Source: CALARM01 sp036746235 (GTDB taxonomy: Bacteria > Vulcanimicrobiota > SpSt-956 > JAKJGF01). From it: a DNA stretch of 5,665 nucleotides. The position numbers and the translations under genes were made by a program. Shown here one piece after another: positions 1 through 5,408 of the stretch (within the stretch, counting starts at the first letter, position 1; each line of letters starts with the position of its first letter). The notes under the pieces are model-generated. The model had not been told where the DNA came from, did no database searches, and saw only the letters and a program-made list of their open reading frames with translations. Location of the stretch: positions 1 through 5,665 of the forward strand of contig DAIOEN010000338.1 in the NCBI GenBank assembly GCA_036746235.1, written 5' to 3'.

Positions 1-135
1 AGAATTGTCTATTTCTTTACCGGAATCCTTCTTTATTTTTCATTATAGTTACTAATTACCGCTCCGGATAAGTCAGTAACTCTTCATGATTACTTCTGTA
101 CTTTTTTATTTTTTTATTATTTACAAAGAATCCTT

Positions 136-164
136 TTGCATATTTTTATATCTAAACATATAAA
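136..164 (+). promoter_or_regulatory. Candidate sigma-70-type promoter of trxA
   Basis: A TTGCAT box (136-141) and a TATAAA box (159-164) are separated by 17 bases, which predicts a transcript starting near 171 and a leader of about 23 bases before the thioredoxin ATG. The -10 box matches consensus at five of six positions and the -35 box only at its TTG and little else. The surrounding DNA is very AT-rich, so such boxes arise easily by chance; the spacing and the position just ahead of a gene with its own terminator are what support it. Confidence 0.45.
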
Positions 165-193
165 AGAAATTAAAAAGAAAAGGAGTTGTTTTT

Positions 194-514
194 ATGGAAA
201 ACATGCATTTAAATGAAAAGGATTTTAATAAAGAAGTTCTGGAATCTTCCGTACCTGTCCTGGTAGATTTCTGGGCTCCCTGGTGCGGTCCATGTCGTAT
301 GCTCGGTCCTGTAATTGAAGAACTGGCAACAGATTTCAGCGGAAAATTAAAGGTTTTCAAGGTAAATGTAGATGAAAATCCTTCCGTTGCCAGGCAATAT
401 GCTATTCGCAGTATTCCTTCAGTAAAAATATTCAAAAATGGAAATGTTGTTGATAGTATTTTAGGTGCAGTCCCTAAAGAAGAAATAATAGAAAAAATTA
501 ATAAATTTATATAA
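194..514 (+). CDS. trxA: Thioredoxin
   Basis: This 106-residue cytoplasmic protein is a complete classical thioredoxin, a dithiol reductant that reduces disulfides in client proteins and is itself reduced by a thioredoxin reductase. The active site W30-C31-G32-P33-C34 is intact. The buried acid D25 within VDFWAPW and the cis-proline P75 in the SIPSVKIFKNG segment are both present, and the length matches the usual 105-110 residues. There is no signal peptide or added domain. The ATG at 194 is supported by AGGAG at 181-185, eight bases upstream; the ATG three codons further on would be too far away. No reductase gene is adjacent. The gene appears monocistronic, with a candidate promoter at 136-164 and a terminator at 559-607. 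The family assignment is secure; whether this is the main cellular thioredoxin or one of several paralogues cannot be told. Confidence 0.97.
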   Translation: MENMHLNEKDFNKEVLESSVPVLVDFWAPWCGPCRMLGPVIEELATDFSGKLKVFKVNVDENPSVARQYAIRSIPSVKIFKNGNVVDSILGAVPKEEIIEKINKFI

Positions 515-558
515 AAATATTTATTGCAACACTCCTATCACGGGCCGGACTCCGGGGG

Positions 559-607
559 AAAAGAAGCAATTCTGTTAATATATATGCAGTGGTTGCTTCT
601 TTTTTTT
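559..607 (+). terminator. Intrinsic terminator downstream of trxA
   Basis: AAAAGAAGCAA (559-569) pairs perfectly with TTGCTTCTTTT (593-603) to give an 11-bp stem, with a 23-base loop and a run of eight T residues at 600-607. This is a Rho-independent terminator for the thioredoxin transcript, 44 bases after its stop codon. The loop is longer than usual. Just before the stem is a short GC-rich patch (541-558) containing CCGG-act-CCGG, which could form a second small hairpin. Confidence 0.85.
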
Positions 608-721
608 ACAATTTACAGCATAAAAATTGATTTATAAACTAATTATGGCATTAAACTTGCAGGGAAGGAAATTTATATATTAAGGGAGAATATCAAATTA
701 TTCAGATACGTGCCTGTAGAG

Positions 722-739
722 TAGATAACATTTTATCTA
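722..739. repeat. 7-bp inverted repeat, TAGATAA-CATT-TTATCTA
   Basis: TAGATAA at 722-728 and TTATCTA at 733-739 are exact reverse complements around a 4-base centre. As DNA this is an 18-bp dyad that could bind a dimeric regulator; as RNA it would be a weak, AT-only stem with no T-run, so it is unlikely to be a terminator. It lies 126 bases before the kinase gene. In DNA this AT-rich a dyad of this size is only mildly unexpected. Confidence 0.5.
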
Positions 740-817
740 ATGTTTGATTTACATCATTAAATATGAAAATTTGTTCCTCCCGTAACGCATTCTGAATTAA
801 GCATTACACATTGCGAT

Positions 818-839
818 TTTGCTATAAATTTATAGCAAA
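818..839. repeat. Perfect 22-bp palindrome upstream of the kinase gene
   Basis: The half-site TTTGCTATAAA (818-828) is followed directly by its exact reverse complement TTTATAGCAAA (829-839) with no spacer. It overlaps the expected -35 region of the kinase gene and ends 26 bases before its ATG, the usual place for an operator bound by a dimeric repressor. The uninterrupted symmetry and the GC pairs in both arms make chance unlikely. The palindrome itself is seen directly; an operator role is inferred. A replication or recombination site is a less likely alternative. Confidence 0.8.
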
Positions 840-858
840 TTATAAAATACAGTATAAT
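819..858 (+). promoter_or_regulatory. Candidate promoter(s) of the kinase gene
   Basis: Two overlapping choices exist. A consensus TATAAT at 853-858 would place the transcript start at about 865-866, exactly at the ATG, giving a leaderless mRNA; its -35 position falls inside the palindrome but matches consensus poorly. Alternatively TTGCTA (819-824) and TATAAA (841-846), 16 bases apart, would start near 853 and leave a leader of about 13 bases. Neither leader contains a Shine-Dalgarno sequence. Either way the palindrome at 818-839 overlaps the promoter, so a protein bound there would block transcription. Confidence 0.5.
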
Positions 859-865
859 ATGAGCT

Positions 866-2014
866 ATGAATAATAATGTAATAATAGAAAAGAAAGAAAA
901 TCCTGAAATGTTCCAGAGATTACACCTCCATTTAAATAAAAACGGGGAGACTCAAAGAGTGGCTTTTCAGGGAATAAATACCCCTGTTTTCTGTAAAAAT
1001 CATGCAGGGGAAACCCTCGTCTTTAAGCCGTTAAACCAGGAAAGCGGGAAAAGAAAAGATATTATCTATGAAATATGCGCTTCTCATATTATGAAATATT
1101 TCAATATTCCCACCATTACCTACAGAGAAGTGGACATAGATGATTCCGGCCATAAACAGAGAGGAGTCATATGTGATTTTATTCAGGCTAAAAATCTGGA
1201 AGAAGATCCTTCATTAATATATGGAATTAAAAATGTCAATGAAGCAGTAAGAGGTATGATATTTGACGGCTGGCTTGGCAATTTTGACAGAATCCTGACA
1301 AACAGCAATCTATGGATAAACAATGAAGGGAAGGTTGTTTTCGGAGATTACGGATGTTCTTTTCGCAGAGGCCTTAAAGCCTTTGGTTTACCTAAAGCAA
1401 ATATTCTTTTCATGTATCTCTATGGTAAAAAAGAAATTATTGAAGACACTATTAATGAAATTACTTCTTTATCAGATGAAGATATAATTAGTATTATAGA
1501 TGAAAGTCTGAAATTTACTACCTTTGAGCCGGAAATAAGAGAACATATGATAGACGTCCTGAAATATAACAGAGATGAACTGAAAACGGAAAATCCTTTC
1601 TCAAATTTTTATGAAGAAAAAGATTTAATCATAGAATTAACTGAAAAAGATACAGAAGATATAGCCATGGCTTTGCTCGACAGATATGGCTATAAAAAAG
1701 AAAAAACTCCTGCCGATATGGCTTTAAGTAAACTATGGTTTTACAAAGACATCAGTTTAAAACCTGTGATACATATTCTGTCACAAAATCTGAATAATAT
1801 AGTGAATAATTATATTAACAGTGAAAATAAAAAGATTGAAATAACCATTAAAAAAGCCCATATACTTTATATATTGAGGAATACGTCTGTCATGATAGCA
1901 TTGAAAGAATTGCTGAGGAAAGATATTACCGATGTAACAGCAAGATTGTTTTCATCACTGTTACTGTGTAGTTTATCAAATACTCTTATGGACAGGGTTA
2001 TATGTTTGTTGTAA
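866..2014 (+). CDS. PI3/4-kinase/HipA-like kinase-fold protein with helical C-terminal tail
   Basis: The 382-residue product has the catalytic elements of the PI3/PI4-kinase and HipA branch of the protein-kinase fold. The nucleotide-binding lysine is probably K54 in LVFKP, the helix glutamate E69 in IIYEICASHI, the catalytic loop G138-N139-F140-D141-R142-x3-N146, and the metal-binding G160-D161-Y162-G163. The D-R-x3-N spacing is that of PI3K (DRHxxN) and HipA; the usual His after DR is Ile here. K-P, the E helix, IPTITYRE and the GHKQRGVICDFI segment also resemble bacterial PI3/4-kinase-like proteins. Residues 170-260 are helical, and 320-382 resemble HEAT-type helix pairs. There is no signal peptide or membrane segment. 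Proteins of this fold phosphorylate proteins or lipids; the substrate here is unknown. No HipB-like antitoxin gene is adjacent. A TGA at 860-862 blocks any upstream extension, so the start is ATG 866 (no Shine-Dalgarno) or ATG 908. Confidence 0.75.
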   Translation: MNNNVIIEKKENPEMFQRLHLHLNKNGETQRVAFQGINTPVFCKNHAGETLVFKPLNQESGKRKDIIYEICASHIMKYFNIPTITYREVDIDDSGHKQRGVICDFIQAKNLEEDPSLIYGIKNVNEAVRGMIFDGWLGNFDRILTNSNLWINNEGKVVFGDYGCSFRRGLKAFGLPKANILFMYLYGKKEIIEDTINEITSLSDEDIISIIDESLKFTTFEPEIREHMIDVLKYNRDELKTENPFSNFYEEKDLIIELTEKDTEDIAMALLDRYGYKKEKTPADMALSKLWFYKDISLKPVIHILSQNLNNIVNNYINSENKKIEITIKKAHILYILRNTSVMIALKELLRKDITDVTARLFSSLLLCSLSNTLMDRVICLL

Positions 2015-2034
2015 AAATAATCTATTCAATTTTT

Positions 2035-2092
2035 AGGTGTCACGTGTCAGGTGTTGGGTCAGGAAGATTAAAACCTGGAACCCCAAAACCTG
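2035..2092. repeat. CAGGTGT-type degenerate direct and inverted repeat
   Basis: The gap after the kinase gene contains AGGTGT (2035-2040), CACGTGT (2041-2047) and CAGGTGT (2048-2054) nearly in tandem. The arm at 2048-2063 (CAGGTGTTGGGTCAGG) is then answered by 2074-2092, whose reverse complement reads CAGGTTTTGGGGTTCCAGG, across a 10-base AT-rich centre. The result is an imperfect hairpin with CAGGT/ACCTG, TTGGG/CCCAA-like and CAGG/CCTG pairs. There is no T-run, so it is a poor intrinsic terminator. It reads like a copy of a dispersed intergenic repeat, which this window alone cannot prove. A TATAAA at 2099-2104 just after it could be the porin gene's -10 box, without a convincing -35. Confidence 0.55.
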
Positions 2093-2125
2093 TTTAACTA
2101 TAAAGCCAGTAAAAACAAAGAAATC

Positions 2126-4393
2126 ATGAAAAAGTGCAAAAGTATAAAACCTGATTATATATTAATTTTAATCTTAATTCTCATTTCCTTCCCTGCCTCT
2201 GCCGGCCCTCTGGAAGAAACAGAAAAGGACAACTGGATATATGATGCCCTTCGCCTGATGGAAGAAGGAAATTTCATAGAAGGCTACCCGGATGGCCTGT
2301 TTAAAGGAGACAGACCTCTTACAAGATATGAAGCAGCCATGGCAGTAGCAAGAATAGTGGCGAAATTGCAGTTAATGGAAGCTTCCACTCCGCAAAAACC
2401 TGATATGTCTCTGTATATGACAGAAGATGACAGGAAACTTCTGAATAATTTAATAAAAGAATTCAGAAGTGAATTAACATCTCTTGGAATAAGCATAATA
2501 AATATAGAAAATACCCTGGAACATTTAAACGGAAGGATAGAAAAGCTGGAAAAAATAAAAGTAAAGGGAGCTTTGAATGTTACTGCAGTTTCTATCGGAT
2601 ATGCTCCCGGCGAAATGAATACAAAAAGTTTCGGCAATCCATATCCTGCATCTCCGACACCGGGACCTGCCATTATGCAGGACAGGGATCGTTACAATGG
2701 CCCTAACGGAGGGAGTCTTCTCTTTTCCGGTTCTGCCATTATGTCCAGACTGGATCTTAATATAAGCAGCAATATTATGGACCATGTAAAAGCAGGAGTT
2801 GATCTTATCTCCTACAGTTCCTTCGGAGAAAAAGGTATTATTGATGAATGTGGTATTATGCCTCCATATAATACTATGGGACAGATTTCAACAGAGTTCC
2901 ATTTTGACACTCAGGCAGGTACATTCTGGTTTGACAGTGACGGAAATTTTGATTTAACAGGACAGATAGGTGAATTCAATGTGAAGAATATATCCAGAAA
3001 TCTCTTCTTCGGCATAAGAAACAGTTTTTCTTACGGAGGCAGAGATGTTTTGCCCATGAACGGTATTGATATTTCCGGTACTTTATATAAAAAACTGAAT
3101 ATGGAAATTTTCATGGCCCGTAATCTCAATACATTCAAACCCGGTGATACAACAGGGATACCGTCTCAATTCAGATATACTCTGGCAACACCCTATAATG
3201 ACGGCGCCGGATGCTACAGGGTTAATAAATATGGCATAATAGATCCCGGCCAGTATGATAATTCAGCTTACGGTTTATGGCTGGGTAATGATTTCAATAA
3301 AGGCAGGGCTCATATAGAAGGGGCAATAATAAGATTATATGAAGACTATGGGTCAAACCCTTCTCTGGGAACAGATAAAAATCTAACATCTCCGCCGAAA
3401 GACACTATTTATTACGGCATAAAAGCCTCTTATACCTGGGCCGGCGAAAAAATCAGGCTTTACGGAGAATTTAACAGAACAGTTTTTGATTATAACCTTC
3501 TTGATAACCATGACGGCTATGGAGGAAGCTTCTTAAATACAGGTATAAAATTCACATTCAGACCTTTTTCTTTTTACAGTGAATATTTCAGAATCGATCC
3601 CAATTATGATCCCCTGGGATATCATCAGCACTGGGGAAGATTATACCAGGGAGGCAGAGGACATCATGACGGATGGCGATGGAGTTATGGTTCTTTTTCA
3701 TCCAACGGAAGAAGATTTTCAACTACAAGACCTAACAGAACAGGCATAAATCTCGGTATAAACTGGAAATTCGGCAGTGACCTTAATAATACTCTATATA
3801 CTAATTTCGCCTATCTGGAACAGGTCAAACCTGCTCTTATTACAGACAATGAGGATTCCTTTCAAAAATATGATTTCCTTACAGGCAATTCTGTTTCTGA
3901 TCTTACAGGAATTAATATTTACGGTAATCTCGATCATATGTTTACAGTAAGTGACCCTGCAAAAGGTAAAGAGTATGCCTTTGAAGCAGGGGGAAAATAT
4001 AAAATCCACCGAACACTTCACACATGGGGTTATGTAGAATATCATAATTTTACAAGAGATTATGAATGGGTTAATTATAAAATGGATGTGAACTATTATT
4101 TTGCCAATACCGGTATTACCTGGTATCCGACAGGGAAATTAAGCCTTCAGAGCTATGTAAATTATGTAAAGGTTTCAGGGTTGAATGAAACAGGTAATGA
4201 AGTAAAATGGGATCAGATTATACCGGGATTTGGTATAAGGTACAGTTTCAGTGAGAATATGGAATTTCTTTTAGATTATAAATTTTACAGCTATTCCTCT
4301 GACTATCCCAATGACGTATATGATAAAGTTCCTGATATTAACAATGATTATAATGCAAATAAATTGATGACCCGATTGACAGTAAAATTTTAG
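2126..4393 (+). CDS. SLH-domain outer-membrane porin
   Basis: The 755-residue product is an SLH-porin that would sit in the outer membrane and grip the cell wall. Residues 1-26 are a Sec signal peptide: charged start, an I/L-rich core at 11-20 and an ASA cleavage site before G27. One SLH domain spans about 34-81, with the diagnostic EGYPDGLFKGDRPLTRYEAA (52-71). Residues 98-145 form a heptad-like coiled coil, the periplasmic spacer of this family. From about 146 to the end, alternating aromatic and polar strands with Gly/Asn/Asp-rich turns suggest a large barrel, ending in LMTRLTVKF with the terminal Phe expected for outer-membrane insertion. Related proteins are Selenomonas Mep45 and Deinococcus SlpA. 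The Shine-Dalgarno match before ATG 2126 is weak (AAAGAA). A His/Trp/Arg-rich segment at 500-521 is probably a surface loop. The barrel's substrate is unknown. Confidence 0.9.
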   Translation: MKKCKSIKPDYILILILILISFPASAGPLEETEKDNWIYDALRLMEEGNFIEGYPDGLFKGDRPLTRYEAAMAVARIVAKLQLMEASTPQKPDMSLYMTEDDRKLLNNLIKEFRSELTSLGISIINIENTLEHLNGRIEKLEKIKVKGALNVTAVSIGYAPGEMNTKSFGNPYPASPTPGPAIMQDRDRYNGPNGGSLLFSGSAIMSRLDLNISSNIMDHVKAGVDLISYSSFGEKGIIDECGIMPPYNTMGQISTEFHFDTQAGTFWFDSDGNFDLTGQIGEFNVKNISRNLFFGIRNSFSYGGRDVLPMNGIDISGTLYKKLNMEIFMARNLNTFKPGDTTGIPSQFRYTLATPYNDGAGCYRVNKYGIIDPGQYDNSAYGLWLGNDFNKGRAHIEGAIIRLYEDYGSNPSLGTDKNLTSPPKDTIYYGIKASYTWAGEKIRLYGEFNRTVFDYNLLDNHDGYGGSFLNTGIKFTFRPFSFYSEYFRIDPNYDPLGYHQHWGRLYQGGRGHHDGWRWSYGSFSSNGRRFSTTRPNRTGINLGINWKFGSDLNNTLYTNFAYLEQVKPALITDNEDSFQKYDFLTGNSVSDLTGINIYGNLDHMFTVSDPAKGKEYAFEAGGKYKIHRTLHTWGYVEYHNFTRDYEWVNYKMDVNYYFANTGITWYPTGKLSLQSYVNYVKVSGLNETGNEVKWDQIIPGFGIRYSFSENMEFLLDYKFYSYSSDYPNDVYDKVPDINNDYNANKLMTRLTVKF

Positions 4394-4435
4394 ATAACCG
4401 TGCTTTATGATGCGCGATTTACGTAACGCGTATTT

Positions 4436-4564
4436 TCACCGGTACCGGGCAAACACAGTGGTTTGCCCTCACTACTCACGATTTACCATTTAAAAAACCG
4501 TATGTTCATCAAAATCTTTTTCCGTTTTCTCTATAGAAGTCCTCAATATCTCACCGGTACCGGG
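4436..4564. repeat. 14-bp direct repeat TCACCGGTACCGGG, two copies
   Basis: The identical 14-mer occurs at 4436-4449 in the convergent intergenic gap and at 4551-4564 inside the PepSY gene, 115 bases apart. Each copy contains the 10-bp palindrome CCGGTACCGG. In the gene it encodes PGTGE of the second PepSY domain on the minus strand. The intergenic copy can be read the same way, as LPGTGE, but is in a different frame from the gene and separated from it by stop codons. Confidence 0.6.
4447..4468. terminator. Hairpin between convergent genes, possible bidirectional terminator
   Basis: GGGCAAAC (4447-4454) and GTTTGCCC (4461-4468) form a perfect 8-bp stem with a 6-base loop. It lies 53 bases after the porin stop and 21 bases beyond the stop of the convergent PepSY gene, so it could end transcripts from both sides. 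Neither flank has a T-run on the transcribed strand, so efficiency as an intrinsic terminator is doubtful; it may instead protect mRNA 3' ends or assist Rho. Confidence 0.5.
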
Positions 4565-5137
4565 ATCGAGAATAATTTGTTTTAACTTTTTCTCGGAAGT
4601 AACTACTTTAATTTCATAGACAAGATATTCGTCAAGTTCTTCCAGTTCTATACTGACCGGTTTATCCAAGCCTTTCTGAATGGCTATATTAATGGCATCT
4701 TTAAAAGATATTTTTACCATATCAGGATATTTAGCTTCATCGTGTTTTTCTAATTTTATACTCCCTGGTTTTACAGGTTTGTCACCATACTTATCTTCAT
4801 AATCATCTTTATCAATGTCTTCTTCTCCGGACACTTTCAGTATCGAACCATTTCCGGCATCAACAGATATTTCCATTATATTATAATCATTTGTAACGAT
4901 TTCTACCTGGTACACAAGATAATCTTCCAGTGCTTCAAGCTCAAGTTCCAGTAACTTACCGGGACATTCTTTCATTGCTATAGATATGGCATGGTCAAAG
5001 GATATTTTAGCCATATCAGGATACTTATGTTCATCGAACCTGTATATTTTTATACTTCCACTTTTCTCCTGACTTTCTGCCATAGAATAAAAACTCATTA
5101 AACATAAAATTAAGGATATAAACAATATTTTTTTCAT
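4490..5137 (-). CDS. Exported protein with two tandem PepSY domains
   Basis: The 215-residue product begins at 5137, where AGGAGG (5144-5149) sits six bases upstream; an in-frame ATG at 5161 would add eight residues but lacks such a site and would bury the signal peptide start. Residues 1-20 are a Sec signal peptide (KK start, hydrophobic core, SMA before E21). C12 is not in a lipobox, so a lipoprotein is unlikely. Two PepSY-like units follow at about 26-102 and 125-201. They align at a 98-residue offset: both carry KYPDM, KISF, an amphipathic helix, an EDYLVYQV/DEYLVYEI strand and a closing GNGSIL or GTGEIL turn. An acidic linker (105-121, Asp/Glu/Lys/Tyr) joins them. PepSY domains are known as propeptide or inhibitory modules of secreted peptidases and in envelope sensors. 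No peptidase is nearby, so the target is unknown. The gene is alone and convergent with the porin gene. Confidence 0.85.
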   Translation of the reverse strand: MKKILFISLILCLMSFYSMAESQEKSGSIKIYRFDEHKYPDMAKISFDHAISIAMKECPGKLLELELEALEDYLVYQVEIVTNDYNIMEISVDAGNGSILKVSGEEDIDKDDYEDKYGDKPVKPGSIKLEKHDEAKYPDMVKISFKDAINIAIQKGLDKPVSIELEELDEYLVYEIKVVTSEKKLKQIILDPGTGEILRTSIEKTEKDFDEHTVF

Positions 5138-5212
5138 AATAATCCTCCTGAAGCTAACCATAAGAATTTAATAATCTCATACATCGCGCTAAACCGCTTA
5201 TAAATATCTGGA

Positions 5213-5241
5213 ATTATATATTCACCTCAGCATCGCCAACA
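5213..5241 (-). promoter_or_regulatory. Weak candidate promoter of the PepSY gene
   Basis: On the minus strand a consensus TATAAT (plus-strand ATTATA, 5213-5218) lies 75 bases before the start codon. The best -35 candidates, TGTTGG (5236-5241, spacer 17) or TTGGCG (5234-5239, spacer 15), match poorly. The call depends almost entirely on the -10 box in AT-rich DNA. Confidence 0.3.
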
Positions 5242-5311
5242 GTATTTTATCACAAATAATATATACAGCAAAGGAGATTAGAGTGAAAATTAAGAAATAA
5301 AATTCCGTAAA

Positions 5312-5328
5312 TAGTCATAGCTTGACTA
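5312..5328. promoter_or_regulatory. Inverted repeat overlapping the ferredoxin -35 box
   Basis: TAGTCA (5312-5317) and TGACTA (5323-5328) are exact reverse complements with a 5-base centre, a 17-base dyad that covers the TTGACT box. A regulator bound here would compete with RNA polymerase. It does not match the consensus of FNR or Rex. With only 6-bp arms, chance is possible. Confidence 0.4.
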
Positions 5329-5353
5329 AAATATAATTATATATTAATATAAT
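5322..5353 (+). promoter_or_regulatory. Candidate promoter of the ferredoxin gene
   Basis: TTGACT (5322-5327), one base from the -35 consensus, is followed after 17 bases by TAATAT (5345-5350); a full TATAAT at 5348-5353 is also present with a 20-base spacer. The predicted start near 5357-5361 leaves a leader of about 50 bases that is AT-rich and contains no obvious structure. This is the best -35 match in the window. Confidence 0.6.
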
Positions 5354-5408
5354 GTATGTTTTAATATATTAAAAATAATCTTGGAAATAATTTTTAGGAG
5401 GTTTAAAT

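Larger units (their letters stand above)
515..865. other. 351-base intergenic region with terminator, dyads and kinase promoter
   Basis: No supportable coding sequence lies in this gap; the longest forward start I checked (ATG at 764) gives ten codons without a ribosome-binding site. From left to right it holds the trxA terminator (559-607), a 7-bp dyad with a 4-base loop (722-739), an FNR-box-like sequence (744-757), a CGTAACGC word shared with the gap at 4394-4489, the 22-bp palindrome (818-839) and the -10 region of the kinase gene (841-858). The 608-721 part shows nothing I can name. Confidence 0.7.

Noticed and set aside
1..48. Open plus-strand frame from the window edge to TAG at 46-48, hydrophobic translation, as a possible 3' end of a membrane protein
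   Set aside because: Only 15 codons; all three forward frames stay open for a similar distance, and hydrophobic residues are expected from T-rich DNA.
75..115. AGTAA/TTACT hairpin followed by T-runs, as a terminator of an upstream gene
   Set aside because: The stem is only five mostly A-T pairs with a 10-base loop, and the T-run starts eight bases later; too weak to call.
121..435. Minus-strand open frame across the thioredoxin gene
   Set aside because: It lies antisense to an unmistakable thioredoxin, shows no domain and no ribosome-binding site; it is a shadow.
866..2014. A HipBA toxin-antitoxin module
   Set aside because: No small helix-turn-helix gene precedes or follows the kinase, and its conserved segments resemble PI3/4-kinase-like proteins at least as much as HipA.
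2284..2785. Two minus-strand open frames over the SLH and early barrel part of the porin
   Set aside because: Both are antisense to a well-supported gene and their translations show no recognisable family or export signal.
3794..4045. Minus-strand open frame inside the porin gene
   Set aside because: Short, antisense to the barrel region and without a start site that looks real.
4441..4458. LPGTGE reading on the minus strand as a sortase LPXTG signal
   Set aside because: It lies outside the gene, in a different frame, and lacks the following hydrophobic segment and basic tail.
5271..5300. AAGGAG followed six bases later by GTG and a five-codon frame (VKIKK, stop)
   Set aside because: The ribosome-binding site is good, but there is no promoter that clearly serves it and the peptide is too short to support; it may be chance or the relic of a gene start.
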